Under the pieces are notes generated by a model. That model worked only from the letters and a program-made list of their open reading frames with translations. It was not told the origin of the DNA and ran no database searches. A stretch of 64,000 nucleotides of DNA, from assembly GCA_021324795.1 (NCBI GenBank), contig JAJPIK010000094.1, forward strand, positions 1-64,000, read 5' to 3'. Every line of letters starts with the position of its first letter. Within the stretch, counting starts at the first letter, position 1. The position numbers and the translations under genes are program-made. The DNA is from Chloroflexota bacterium (lineage in GTDB: Bacteria; Chloroflexota; UBA6077; FW602-bin22; CADDYW01). Of this stretch, positions 43,938-53,158 are shown in pieces.

Positions 43938-44438
43938 TCAGGGCATATTGGATGACTGGGTCTCGGCAAGCATGAACACGTAATCCACGTTAGGAACCTC
44001 GACACCCTGGGCTCCCAAAACCGAGAGAATCTGGGCACGATGCTGAGCCGAGTGGGTAAGCACCTGGAGCAACCCATCGTGCGCGGTAACCGGGAAATTG
44101 AACCAAGGGACGCGGAGCGGTTGATTCAAGGCGGACTGGTCCAGATGGGCCAAGAGAGCGATGTATTCGTCGCCGAGTTGCTGCCCCCGGTCGAGGAACC
44201 AGCCGAGGTCGCGGGCAAAGTAGCTTTCTCGCGTGCCACCGGCGTCGAGCGCCTGGCCCTTGAGCATGAATCGGTAGGCGTCTTCGACGCCTACCAGATG
44301 CTTGAGGGTCTCAGAAATCGTGCCGATCGTTCCCGGCGCCACCGTCTCGAGCAGAGTGGAGTCGACCCCCCGGCATCGCTCGAAAACGCGCCGGTTGGCC
44401 CAGCGGTTATAGGTGAACAAGTCGACCAAAGTGTGCAC
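43938..44438 (-). CDS. DinB-family protein
   Basis: 166 residues, four-helix bundle. The metal-binding His pattern of the DinB/YfiT superfamily is seen: LKHLVGVEDAYRF (His near 47) and LLQVLTHSAQHRAQI (His near 129 and 133). FTYNRWANRRVF is the usual N-terminal helix. Members are metal-dependent thiol S-transferases or of unknown activity. Monocistronic, or at the end of the UxuA unit. Confidence 0.85.
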   Translation of the reverse strand: MHTLVDLFTYNRWANRRVFERCRGVDSTLLETVAPGTIGTISETLKHLVGVEDAYRFMLKGQALDAGGTRESYFARDLGWFLDRGQQLGDEYIALLAHLDQSALNQPLRVPWFNFPVTAHDGLLQVLTHSAQHRAQILSVLGAQGVEVPNVDYVFMLAETQSSNMP

Positions 44439-44492
44439 GCGATTCCTCCTTGGAGAGCTGAGGGCTAGAGACTAACCCTCAGCCCCTAGCTC

Positions 44493-45467
44493 CTACGCGA
44501 GCGCTTCGACCGCGCGTAACAGGCCCTGCAAGTAACCGGTGGCGTGGGCACGGCCACGGTGGTGCCAGTCGGTGTCGTCGACAATGGCCGGCACGTGGTC
44601 GTCGATCAGGAAGCCGGTGAAGCCGGATTCTTTGAGGGCCTTCATAACCTTCACCACGTCCTGGTTTCCTTCACCAATGAAACACTCGGCAAACTTCGGC
44701 ACGACGCCCTGAACGTCGCGGAAGTGAACGTAAAAGATCTTGCCACGGCTGGCGAAGTAGCGAACCACGTCCGGAACTGGCTCACCCATCTCCGACCAGC
44801 AGCCCATGCAGAAGTCGAGACCGTGGTTAGGGCTCGGCGCGACGTCTTCCATGGCGCGGCGGAAGCCTTCGAAATTGCGGAACAGCCGCGCGACGCCGCC
44901 GAGCGACTCGACCGGGGGATCGTCCGGATGGAGCGCCAGCTTCACCCCGGATTCCTCGGCGACCGGCAGCACCGCCTTCATAAAATAGTCATAGTTCGCC
45001 CACATCTCCTCTTCAGGATAGACCCGTCCGAAGCTGAGCGGGGCGTTCTTGGCGAGCTCCATGTCGAAGGAAGTCACCAGAGCGCCACCCCGACCGGGGG
45101 TGGTGCGCGAGGTTCGCCAGACCTGGTTGGGCATCCAGTGGTAGCCGAGAATCGGAATACCGGCTCGGCCCATATTGCGGATCGTTTCGCGGTAGTTCTC
45201 GATCTGCTCGTCGCGCTGGGGTAGACCGAGCATCGCCTCGCGGTAGAAAGTGACCGGCACATTCTCGAGCGCTTCGAGCTGCAGCCCGTAATTCTCGATC
45301 GTCGTGCGAAGCTGGACCAGGTCCATGAATTCCCAGCGCTTCTCACCGGGCAGCTTGGGCGTATTCAGCAACACCCCTTTTACCCCGATCTGCGCCGCGA
45401 ACTTCAACCGCTCATCCGTCGCCTGATTGAACTGACCCAAGGCAATGCGCATGACTTGCTCTGGCAT
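44493..45467 (-). CDS. uxuA: UxuA-family mannonate dehydratase-like protein
   Basis: 324 residues from ATG 45467 (GGAGG eight bases upstream). TIM-barrel metal enzyme with ALHPDDPP, DFCMGCWSEMG, YVHFRDVQG, FIDDHVP-type ligands and GRAHATGYLQGLL at the end, all characteristic of UxuA, which dehydrates D-mannonate to 2-keto-3-deoxygluconate. It is somewhat shorter than E. coli UxuA (394). Upstream of the DinB gene; no kdgK or kdgA follows. A second, unrelated ManD-like protein is encoded at 60338. Confidence 0.82.
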   Translation of the reverse strand: MPEQVMRIALGQFNQATDERLKFAAQIGVKGVLLNTPKLPGEKRWEFMDLVQLRTTIENYGLQLEALENVPVTFYREAMLGLPQRDEQIENYRETIRNMGRAGIPILGYHWMPNQVWRTSRTTPGRGGALVTSFDMELAKNAPLSFGRVYPEEEMWANYDYFMKAVLPVAEESGVKLALHPDDPPVESLGGVARLFRNFEGFRRAMEDVAPSPNHGLDFCMGCWSEMGEPVPDVVRYFASRGKIFYVHFRDVQGVVPKFAECFIGEGNQDVVKVMKALKESGFTGFLIDDHVPAIVDDTDWHHRGRAHATGYLQGLLRAVEALA

Positions 45468-45550
45468 AAGGAGATCCTCCACCCAAATTTGCTAGGGGTC
45501 CGCTGGCGATTACGATAGTAGGCGCAGGGCAGGGTTGTCAATCTGGAACG

Positions 45551-46186
45551 CTACCCTTCCACCCCGCTCACCTTCAAAAACTCCCGCGCAATCAAGGCGT
45601 GTCCGATCTCGGTGGGGTGAACCCGGTCCCCCGCCCAATAGCTAGCGGGTTGGGCTTGCAGGCCACGGTCGAAGGCGTCCTGCGTTTTGACGAGGAGCGT
45701 GTTATATTCCCCGGCGAGGCGGCGGACGACAGTCCGGTAGTCGTCGAGCAGACGGCGAAAAAGGTCACTTCGGTCAGTCTCGACGAGGAATGGCTCGATG
45801 AGGATGAGATTAGCTCTGGTCGCGGCGCGAGCGCGATCGAGCATAGCTCGGTAATTTCGCTCGAATTCATTGAGCGGTACCGCCTCGGCGGTGCGCTCCG
45901 TGACGATCCGCCAGACGTCGTTGACACCGATTTTGATCGCGAGCCAATCGGGCTGCTCGGCGATGACGTCAGCATCCCAGCGAGCGAGCAAGGTGCGTGT
46001 CGTATTGCCACTGATGCCCTGATTGACGATACGCAAGTTCAGCTCCGGATAAGCGGCGCCGAGCCAGACGTACACCTCACGCACGTAGCCATTGCCCAGC
46101 GGTGCAGCACGGTCACGTCGTCCACAGTCGGTAATACTATCGCCAGCGAAAACGAGCTTCTGGTTTCTCTGAAAGATGAGAGCCAT
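45551..46186 (-). CDS. SGNH/GDSL-family hydrolase
   Basis: 211 residues. Block I FAGDSITDCG (Ser), block II NQGISGNTTR (Gly), block III KIGVNDVWR (Asn), block V GDRVHPTEIGH (Asp and His): a full catalytic set. No signal peptide, so cytoplasmic. Related proteins deacetylate sugars, e.g. xylan acetylesterase-like enzymes, which would fit the sugar-catabolic setting; the substrate is not determined. Confidence 0.87.
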   Translation of the reverse strand: MALIFQRNQKLVFAGDSITDCGRRDRAAPLGNGYVREVYVWLGAAYPELNLRIVNQGISGNTTRTLLARWDADVIAEQPDWLAIKIGVNDVWRIVTERTAEAVPLNEFERNYRAMLDRARAATRANLILIEPFLVETDRSDLFRRLLDDYRTVVRRLAGEYNTLLVKTQDAFDRGLQAQPASYWAGDRVHPTEIGHALIAREFLKVSGVEG

Positions 46187-46272
46187 AAAGCTGGTAGATC
46201 CTCTCTATCCTGCCAATTTCCCTGACTTAGAATAGCAGCTCTCGGTCGCCGCTGGTACCCAAGAGACGAAGC

Positions 46273-46302
46273 TTGACTGGGTTATCGCCTCTCTGATATA
46301 TT
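46273..46302 (+). promoter_or_regulatory. Promoter of the small ORF/MFS transcription unit
   Basis: TTGACT (46273-46278), 18-base spacer, TATATT (46297-46302), about 50 bases before the small ORF. Confidence 0.6.
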
Positions 46303-46353
46303 CGCGCTACTAACCGACCGGCGCGACCGCCGAGATTGGGAGGATACAGATCC

Positions 46354-46503
46354 ATGGTCTTTCAGGATAGAACCCGGGCGGGTGTCTCGGCGGCGAATTC
46401 TGGCTACGTCCGGGTTCAGAACTGGGGATTTACCAAGCGGATCACTGACTTCCCTCCGGCCATGACCATCGCCTGGAACTTCCCCACCATGTCGCTTAGC
46501 TAG
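46354..46503 (+). CDS. Small ORF (49 residues) coupled to the MFS transporter gene
   Basis: ATG 46354 has GGGAGG ten bases upstream. The product begins MVFQDRTRAG and ends NFPTMSLS; aromatic and Pro-rich, with no membrane helix. Its TAG overlaps the GTG start of the MFS gene by one base, so translation of the transporter is probably coupled to it. No similarity recognised; it could be a regulatory leader or the tail of a decayed gene. Confidence 0.5.
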   Translation: MVFQDRTRAGVSAANSGYVRVQNWGFTKRITDFPPAMTIAWNFPTMSLS

Positions 46504-47696
46504 TGGATCTGCCCGTTACTGCGCCGGTCGAGGAGCGGCTCTTTACTGCGGACTTCATCTTCGCGACGCTGGCGAACTTCTTTAATTCGTTCGGTCAGCA
46601 GATGGTCTCCGCGACGTTGCCGGTCTACGTGCTGGCGCTGGGAGGAAGTGACGCCGACGCGGGACTAGTGACCGGGGCTCTCGCCTTCACTGCCCTGCTG
46701 CTCCGTCCGCTGATCGGCTGGCTGGCCGACACCTGGCGGCGTCGACCACTGGTCCTGATCGGTACCTCCTGTTATGGGCTGGCCAGTATTGTCTATCTCC
46801 TAGCCGGTTCGGTGCCGGTCTTGGTCCTGGGACGAATTCTCCACGGCTATGGGCTCAGTAACTACACCACCGCGGCTAACGCCTACCTGGCCGACATTGC
46901 GCCCCCCCGGCGGCGGGCCGAAGCGATCGGCTTTTACGCCGCGGCGGCCGATATTGGACTGATCACTGGCCCGGCGGTGGGCTTTTTTATCATTGCATTG
47001 CTCGGCTTTCACCGCCTTTTCTACCTGTCGGCTGGCCTTGCTTTCACCGCGTTCGTCGTGTCGATCTTCGCCCGGGAAAAGCGTCAGAAGCCGACCGAAA
47101 AGCGCCCGCCCTGGTCGCCGAAAACCGGGATCGTCGCGCTCGACGCCTTACCGATCGCCTGGACAGCCTTTTGCCTGGGCTGTGGCTTTGGCCCGGTCAA
47201 TGCATTTATCTCGATCTTTGCCGAGTCGCGCGGCATCGGTAACCCAGGCCTCTACTTCACTGTACAAGCCCTCGCCCTGATGTTCTCGCGCACGTTCTCC
47301 GGCCGATTGGCTGACCGACGCGGGCGTGCCTTCGTGATGATCCCCGGGTTAATCATCAGCGCGCTTGCCCTGGCACTGCTGCCACTGGCTCACGACTTGC
47401 CGCGTTTTATGCTTTCCGCCGCACTCTTCGGGATGGGGTTCGGCGCGACCCAGCCGGCGACGATGGCGCTGGTCGTCGACCGGGTGCCCGCGGTGCAACG
47501 CGGTCTGGCCATGAGCACCTATTTTATGGGCTTCGATTCCGGGATTTCCTTGGGCTCGATCGGGCTAGGAGTCTTGAGCCAGAGCCTGGGCTTCGGGGTG
47601 ACGTGGCCAATCGCGGCCGCGTGCCTCTTGCTCGGGCTGCTGGGGCTCCTGGCCGCCCGGCCTCGCCCGATTTCACATTACCCCCGCAGCGTGTGA
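46503..47696 (+). CDS. Major facilitator superfamily transporter
   Basis: 397 residues, 12 predicted helices. Motif A-like loop GWLADTWRRRPLVLIG between helices 2 and 3, RRRAEAIGFYAAAADIGLITGP (motif C region with GP) in helix 5, and a second-half GRLADRRGRAFVMIPG. This layout is typical of drug/sugar efflux MFS proteins. The GTG start overlaps the preceding small ORF stop. The 3' end overlaps the convergent DapA-like gene by 19 bases. Substrate unknown; export is more likely than import. Confidence 0.88.
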   Translation: MDLPVTAPVEERLFTADFIFATLANFFNSFGQQMVSATLPVYVLALGGSDADAGLVTGALAFTALLLRPLIGWLADTWRRRPLVLIGTSCYGLASIVYLLAGSVPVLVLGRILHGYGLSNYTTAANAYLADIAPPRRRAEAIGFYAAAADIGLITGPAVGFFIIALLGFHRLFYLSAGLAFTAFVVSIFAREKRQKPTEKRPPWSPKTGIVALDALPIAWTAFCLGCGFGPVNAFISIFAESRGIGNPGLYFTVQALALMFSRTFSGRLADRRGRAFVMIPGLIISALALALLPLAHDLPRFMLSAALFGMGFGATQPATMALVVDRVPAVQRGLAMSTYFMGFDSGISLGSIGLGVLSQSLGFGVTWPIAAACLLLGLLGLLAARPRPISHYPRSV

Positions 47697-48598
47697 TTGG
47701 GCCAGCGGAGATACGGGGCGAGAAATTCGAGGACGGCGTCAAGCTCGGCGCTCGCGGCGTCGTCGAAGTTGCGCGGGATCGCGTAACGGCTGCGAGTCGA
47801 GCGAAGCACGCCCCGTCGCTGGAGCACTTCGGCCGCGCCGACCATGCCGTAGGCGGCTTCGAAGTTCACGCCCTGCAGCGCCGCGACGTGAACGCGTCGC
47901 GCTTCGTCGATTTCGCCACCTTCATAAAGGGTGAAGGCGTGGCCGAAGACATCCGCCCACTCGCAAGCGGGCATGTTGCCCGCGCCACCTCGATTGAGCT
48001 CGTCGATCAGGAAGCGGCCGCCACCACCACCGAAGACCCCCCGGAAGACGTTCGGTACTTTCTGGAGAATGTTGCTGATTGTCTGGGGGAGAACCGGTGC
48101 TTCCTCTTTCAAGTACTGGATTTGCGGGATCTCCTCGGCCAACCGCAGCAGGTCGGCTGGTGCAAGGGTGCAGGCGCCGGAGAGATAGGCCGCGTTTTGA
48201 ATGAAGACCGGCAAACCAGCCGCGGCGATTGCCGCGAAGTGGCGGGTGAGTTCGGTTGGCGTCGCACGCTTCATGTAGGGCGCCATCGCGATGACCGCGT
48301 CGGCTCCCGCTTTCGCGGCGGCTTCTGCCAGCTTCGCCGCGCCGCGCGTCGTCGGGCTACTGACGCCCGCCACGAACGGAACCCGGCCGCGATTGCCGGC
48401 GACCACCGCCGGGAATCCGGCGGCGCGCTCGTCGTTGTCCAGAAGATAAAACTCGCTGGCCAGGACCGGCCAGACAATGCCCTGGGCAGTCGAGGCGACG
48501 AAGTCCGCCTGAGAAACCAGGTCGTCGAGGTTCACTTCGTCGCTATCGGTGTAGGTCGTGAGCAGAATTCCAAAGATACCACGCCACGGCTGAGTCAC
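47678..48598 (-). CDS. DapA/DHDPS-family aldolase or lyase
   Basis: 306 residues, TIM barrel. Schiff-base Lys164 in QYLKEEA; substrate-carboxylate site VAGVSSPTTR in place of the usual GTGSxxT; the strand normally holding the catalytic Tyr (YNxP) reads FIQNAAYLSG, so the Tyr is replaced. This argues against true dihydrodipicolinate synthase and for a sugar-acid aldolase/dehydratase. It is the last gene of the gntR-binding protein-permease-permease-enolase-aldolase operon and could cleave the 2-keto-3-deoxy product of the enolase. Confidence 0.82.
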   Translation of the reverse strand: MTQPWRGIFGILLTTYTDSDEVNLDDLVSQADFVASTAQGIVWPVLASEFYLLDNDERAAGFPAVVAGNRGRVPFVAGVSSPTTRGAAKLAEAAAKAGADAVIAMAPYMKRATPTELTRHFAAIAAAGLPVFIQNAAYLSGACTLAPADLLRLAEEIPQIQYLKEEAPVLPQTISNILQKVPNVFRGVFGGGGGRFLIDELNRGGAGNMPACEWADVFGHAFTLYEGGEIDEARRVHVAALQGVNFEAAYGMVGAAEVLQRRGVLRSTRSRYAIPRNFDDAASAELDAVLEFLAPYLRWPNHTLRG

Positions 48599-48632
48599 GC
48601 TTTGTCCTCCCTTCAGTCCGGTCGCACCGATT

Positions 48633-49847
48633 TTACAGCTTCGAGGTGCGAACGCTTATGCCGTCACGCTGGAGAAAGTCCGGCTGGAGACGCGTGCCGA
48701 GGCCGGGGCCGGATGGCGCGGTAACGTAGCCCTTTTCCGCGCGCGGGAGCTCGGTCAGGACGTCCTGGTACCAGCCGTGGTAGTAGGCGCGGACTCCTTC
48801 CTGAATCATTGCATTGGGTGTCGCCAGGCAAAGATGGGTGCCGGCGGCGTAGACCACTGGCCCGGTGCAATCGTGGGGAGCGACCGGGCGGTGATACGCC
48901 TCGGCGAGGGCGGCGACTCGCCTCGCTTCGGAGATGCCGCCGACCCAGCCCGGATCGAGCATGACGATGCCCACCGCTCGCTTTTCGAGCAATTGGCGGA
49001 AAGCGTAGCGCGAGGCCAGCGTCTCCGAGGCGGTAATCGGCACCCGGGTCTTGCTTGCCAGCTCGGCGAGCGCATCCGGATTATCCATGCGGATCGGGTC
49101 TTCGTACCACATCGGGGTGATCTCTTCGAGCGCCTCGACGATCCGGAGCACGGCTGGGAGATTCCAACGGGAGTGCAACTCGACGGCAATTTCCATCTGC
49201 CTGCCCACCGCTTCGCGGATCTGACGGAACGGCTTCAACCCCTGTTCGATCTGACTCGGAGTAATGTGCTGGCCGCCGGTCTCGTCGGCAAACTGGTCGA
49301 AGGGCCAGATCTTCATTGCGGTGATGCCCATCTCAAGCAGCTCACGAGCAAGCTCGCCGGCGCGGTCCTCCCTTTGCCACTTGATCAGATCTTCGTAAGG
49401 GCCCTGATGCTCACCCATCCCCCAGCTCGCGGCGAAGCCGGCGCCGGGCTTGGCGCTCTTGTAGATGTTGTAGCCGTAGCCGGCGCAGGTGTTATAGAGG
49501 CGAATCCGGTCACGGACCGGGCCACCCAGGCACTGGTAGATCGGCAAGCCAACGCTCTGGCCGTAGAGATCCCAGAGCGCGATGTCGACCGCCGAGAGGC
49601 CACGTGTCTCGGCACCCATGGAACGATGGGTCGTACCAGCTCCCAGGGTGCGCCAATGCTTCTCGACCGGCCGGGGATCCTGGCCGAGGAGGTAAGGAGC
49701 GACTGTCTGGTGGACATAAGCGGCAACCGGGGACGGGCCAAAGAAGGTCTCACCAAGCCCGATCAGTCCGTCATCGGTGTGGATTTGCACCCACAACAGA
49801 TTCGGGTAGGTCGCCGATTCAATGGTGTCGATCTGGGTAACTTTCAC
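48633..49847 (-). CDS. Enolase-superfamily enzyme of the transporter operon
   Basis: 404 residues. Lys179 (AMKIWPFD), first metal ligand is Glu223 followed by His225 (AVELHSRW) instead of Asp-x-His, then Glu249 (YEDPI), Glu275 (ASETL), Asp298 (MLDPGWVGG) and His325 (APHDCTGP). A long insertion (about 130-160) precedes the second barrel strand. Mandelate-racemase-group dehydratase is the likely class. It lies 51 bases after the permease gene and 34 bases before the DapA-like gene, so transport, dehydration and cleavage of one substrate are probably coupled. Confidence 0.82.
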   Translation of the reverse strand: MKVTQIDTIESATYPNLLWVQIHTDDGLIGLGETFFGPSPVAAYVHQTVAPYLLGQDPRPVEKHWRTLGAGTTHRSMGAETRGLSAVDIALWDLYGQSVGLPIYQCLGGPVRDRIRLYNTCAGYGYNIYKSAKPGAGFAASWGMGEHQGPYEDLIKWQREDRAGELARELLEMGITAMKIWPFDQFADETGGQHITPSQIEQGLKPFRQIREAVGRQMEIAVELHSRWNLPAVLRIVEALEEITPMWYEDPIRMDNPDALAELASKTRVPITASETLASRYAFRQLLEKRAVGIVMLDPGWVGGISEARRVAALAEAYHRPVAPHDCTGPVVYAAGTHLCLATPNAMIQEGVRAYYHGWYQDVLTELPRAEKGYVTAPSGPGLGTRLQPDFLQRDGISVRTSKL

Positions 49848-49898
49848 GAATGTCTCCTTCTGGCGCGGCGCGCCAATCGTCGAATTGCTCGTGGTGGA

Positions 49899-50768
49899 TC
49901 AACCCTTGACTGCTCCGGCCGTCAAGCCGTAGAGCAGATAGCGTTGCAAGATGAGAAAGAGGATCAGGATCGGCAGGGATGAGATGGCCGAGGCCCCCAT
50001 GATCTGTCCCCAGGGCGTGCCGTATTCGCCGACGAAAGAGGCCAGCCCCACGGCGTCGGTACGAAGGCCGGGCGTCGAGATCAGGGTCACCGCTAAGACC
50101 AGATCGTTCCAGGATAGAACGAAAGCAAACATCGCGGTGACCGTCAAGCCGGGGAGAGAAAGGGGAGTGACGATGCGCCAGAGCGTGCCCAGACGGGTGC
50201 AGCCATCCACCGACGCCGCTTCCTCCAACTCGAACGGAATCGCATCGAAGTAGCCCTTGAGCATCCAGATCGAGAAGGGTAGGGCGAAGGTGGCGTAGGA
50301 TAGCGCAAGTCCGAAGAGATTGTCGACGAGGCCGAGGCTCTTGAACGTGAGATAAATCGGAATGATCAGCAACGTTCCCGGCAGCATCTGGGTCACCAGA
50401 ATCAGCATCCCAACCGTGGTGCGACCGTGGAACTTGAAGCGCGAAAGGGCATAGGCACCGGTCGCCGAAAAGATCAGCGCCGCCAGGGTGGTAGGAACGC
50501 CGACTCTCAGGCTATTCAGTAGCCAGAGCCCGAGACCAGTGGTCTGAAAGACTTGAACGTACGCGGAGAGGTCGAGCGGAATCGGGAGGAAGGTCGGTGG
50601 ATAGGTAAACACCCCACTCCAGGATTTCAGGGAGGTCGTGACCATCCAGTAGAAGGGAAAGATGTTCGCGAGGATCGTCGCAACCACCAGCAGGGAGAAC
50701 GCGGTGCGTCGGCCGAGGCGAACCGACCACGATCGGATGCCGCCACGTCGACTAGAAGCCTTTGCCAT
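49899..50768 (-). CDS. CUT1 sugar ABC transporter permease (MalG-like)
   Basis: 289 residues with about six helices. TTSLKSWSGVFTYPP follows helix one; EAA loop EEAASVDGCTRLGTLWRIVTPLSLPGL; C terminus YLLYGLTAGAVKG. Overlaps the upstream permease gene by 17 bases. No ATPase gene in the operon. Confidence 0.93.
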   Translation of the reverse strand: MAKASSRRGGIRSWSVRLGRRTAFSLLVVATILANIFPFYWMVTTSLKSWSGVFTYPPTFLPIPLDLSAYVQVFQTTGLGLWLLNSLRVGVPTTLAALIFSATGAYALSRFKFHGRTTVGMLILVTQMLPGTLLIIPIYLTFKSLGLVDNLFGLALSYATFALPFSIWMLKGYFDAIPFELEEAASVDGCTRLGTLWRIVTPLSLPGLTVTAMFAFVLSWNDLVLAVTLISTPGLRTDAVGLASFVGEYGTPWGQIMGASAISSLPILILFLILQRYLLYGLTAGAVKG

Positions 50769-51693
50769 CGCTCCCCCTTCCGTAGACCAGCGGCAGGTAG
50801 AACGCTGAAAAGATCAGACAGATGAGCATGACCAGTACTCCGATCGCCGCGGCAAGCCCGAACTGCAGGAACTTGAACGCCTGGTAGTAGACCTGCAAGA
50901 CGAGCGTTTCGGTGGCATTGCCGGGACCACCACCGGTCAAGACATAGACATAGGTGAACTCCTTGAACGTCCAGAGGCTGAGCATCAGCACGATCAGACT
51001 GCTCACCGGACGCAGTCCGGGAAGAGTGATCGAGCGAAACTCGGCGAACACGCCGGCCCCGTCGATCCGTGCCGCTTCGTAGAGCTCGTTGGGAATCCCT
51101 TGCAGGCCGGCGAGGAGAACGATCATCGCCAGCGGCACGCTCTTCCAGACAGTGACCAGGATCACCGACGGCAGGGCGAGGGTCGGATCGGTGAGCCAGC
51201 CGACGTTCGCCGAGATCAGGTGGGCCAGCCGGAGCAGGTAGTTGATCACCCCGAATTGCTGATCGTACATCCAGAGCCAGACGATGCTGGTGACGACCGG
51301 TGGCATTGCCCAGGGAGCGATTGCCAGGGCACGAGCGATCGCCCGCCCGCGAAAGGCGCCATTGAGCAGGAGCGCAAGGAAGAGGCCAAGGACGTAGCTC
51401 GCGAGGACCGCGGCGGTCGCGTAGATCAACGACACCGCGAGTGAGTTCCAAAAGTCAGACATCCCGAGCGCAACCTGGAAGTTGTTCAGGCCATCAAAAG
51501 GATGGCGATCAAGGCCGCCCTTGAGCAGGTTGACGTCCTCCACGCTGAGCACGATTGCCTGGGCCACCGGATAAAGGATCACCAGGCCGAGAGCAAGCAG
51601 GCTCGGCGCGAGAAGGGCGTACGGCAAGAGATCCGGTCGTTTTCGCGCCGGACGTCCACGCGCGGCGATCGAGCCGGAAACCGGGCGGATCAT
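50752..51693 (-). CDS. CUT1 sugar ABC transporter permease (MalF-like)
   Basis: 313 residues. RKRPDLLPYALLAPSLLALGLVILYP is the first helix; FRGRAIARALAIAPWAMPPVVTSIVW and the EAA loop EAARIDGAGVFAEFRSITLPGLRP are diagnostic. Start and receptor stop share one base. Functions with the MalG-like partner and the upstream receptor. Confidence 0.93.
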   Translation of the reverse strand: MIRPVSGSIAARGRPARKRPDLLPYALLAPSLLALGLVILYPVAQAIVLSVEDVNLLKGGLDRHPFDGLNNFQVALGMSDFWNSLAVSLIYATAAVLASYVLGLFLALLLNGAFRGRAIARALAIAPWAMPPVVTSIVWLWMYDQQFGVINYLLRLAHLISANVGWLTDPTLALPSVILVTVWKSVPLAMIVLLAGLQGIPNELYEAARIDGAGVFAEFRSITLPGLRPVSSLIVLMLSLWTFKEFTYVYVLTGGGPGNATETLVLQVYYQAFKFLQFGLAAAIGVLVMLICLIFSAFYLPLVYGRGSDGKGF

Positions 51694-53126
51694 CAGGACA
51701 GATTTTGCTTGACGAGCTGCTCGAATTGGGACTGCATCTCGTCGAGGACCTGTTTTACCGGCCGATTCTTGGCATACATCTCCGAGATCTTGCTCTGGGC
51801 GATCTTCTTCACCTGAGCGTCAAACTTTTCCCAGCCGGGCTCGGTCTCGGCGACGACCCCCGGCATTGCGTCGAGGAACGCCTGGTACCACGGATTCTTG
51901 CTCAGGTAGTCCGAGTAGTCAATGCCGGTCCGTCCCGCTTGGATGCCACTCTCCTCGGTCATGACCTTTTGCCACTGCGGCTGGGAAATGAAGTCGAGAT
52001 ACTTCCCGGCTGCCTCTTTGTTGGCGCCGCCCTTGGCCATGATGATCGTCTGGATACCGCCACTCGTCTTACCAGACGGCAAGGGAATCTTCGCGGTGGC
52101 CAGGCCCGGGATCGGCTTATCGCTCATGCCCGGGAACCACGGACCATCCCACCAGATCGCGGTCTTGCCGGTCCAGAACATCGGACGGAGCACCGGGTTA
52201 TTCTGGTTGGCCGGCGTGACCCCAGCATCGACCAATCCTTTCAGTGCGCTGATCGCCTGGACGGTCTTCGGGCTGTTCGCCAGGACCTCTTTGCCGTTAC
52301 CCCAGAGGGTATCGTAGCCGATCAGGAAGCGCCCGACAGGCTCAAGCACCTGGATCTGATCGGCGGTCGGAATACCCATGCCATACTGATCCGGGGCCTT
52401 GGTCAGCTTCTTCGCGGTAGCTAGGAGCTCGTCATAGGTCGTGGGTGGCTTCAGCCCCGCCTTATCGAAGATATCTTTGTTGTAAAACATCGCCGATGAA
52501 GTCAGACCGCAGAGAAAGCCGTAAGTCTGGCCACCCGAGACCAAATTTTCCTTCTGAGCGGGGTAGAAAGTGCTCTGCAGCGCCTTTACATCGACGTAGG
52601 GATCGAGGGGGGAGAGACCACCCATCGCGATGTACTGCTCGATCGGATAGCCCCCGTACCAGAGCTCGACCTTCGTGCCGCTGGCCAGCTCGGCAAGCAT
52701 TTTGTCCCAGTACTGCGTCGAAGGAATTGCCTGGCGGTTAACCTTGATCCCGGTTGCCTTCTCAAAAGCATCAGCCGGCTTGATCCAGCGATTTGCCAGG
52801 CCGACGCCGGTGTTCTCCCACTCGTAGTTAAAGTAGGTGAAGCTGCCGCCGGCCGCACTCGTCGCCGCCTGAGCGGTTGGCTTTGCCGCGGGCGCCGTGG
52901 TTGGCTGGACCGTCGCGGCGGTAGTCGGCGGGACACTCTGGCTCGTCGTTGGGCTGGCGGTCGTGGTCGCGCTTGCCGCCGTCGGGTGCGTCCCCCCGGT
53001 CGTCCCGGCGGACGGGCTCGTCGCGGCTGGCGCCGAGCTACATGCCGTTGCCACGATGGTGCCAACCACCAGCAGGCTAGCGTTGAATAAGAACCCGCGT
53101 CGCGACTTAGCTGAGTTCGGGATCAT
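51693..53126 (-). CDS. CUT1-type sugar ABC transporter substrate-binding lipoprotein
   Basis: 477 residues from ATG 53126 (GGAAAGGAG upstream). Tat-type SRRGFLFNASLLVVGTIVATAC with lipidated Cys29; Thr/Ala/Pro linker to about 95; family 1 binding domain (FTYFNYEWENTGVG, DKMLAELASGTKVELWYGGYP, GKEVLANSPKTVQAISALKGL). Second gene of the gntR operon, 32 bases after the regulator. The ligand should be the substrate, or a precursor, of the downstream enolase. Confidence 0.9.
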   Translation of the reverse strand: MIPNSAKSRRGFLFNASLLVVGTIVATACSSAPAATSPSAGTTGGTHPTAASATTTASPTTSQSVPPTTAATVQPTTAPAAKPTAQAATSAAGGSFTYFNYEWENTGVGLANRWIKPADAFEKATGIKVNRQAIPSTQYWDKMLAELASGTKVELWYGGYPIEQYIAMGGLSPLDPYVDVKALQSTFYPAQKENLVSGGQTYGFLCGLTSSAMFYNKDIFDKAGLKPPTTYDELLATAKKLTKAPDQYGMGIPTADQIQVLEPVGRFLIGYDTLWGNGKEVLANSPKTVQAISALKGLVDAGVTPANQNNPVLRPMFWTGKTAIWWDGPWFPGMSDKPIPGLATAKIPLPSGKTSGGIQTIIMAKGGANKEAAGKYLDFISQPQWQKVMTEESGIQAGRTGIDYSDYLSKNPWYQAFLDAMPGVVAETEPGWEKFDAQVKKIAQSKISEMYAKNRPVKQVLDEMQSQFEQLVKQNLS

Positions 53127-53158
53127 GACTCTATCTCCTTTCCGACAATCAATGCTTT

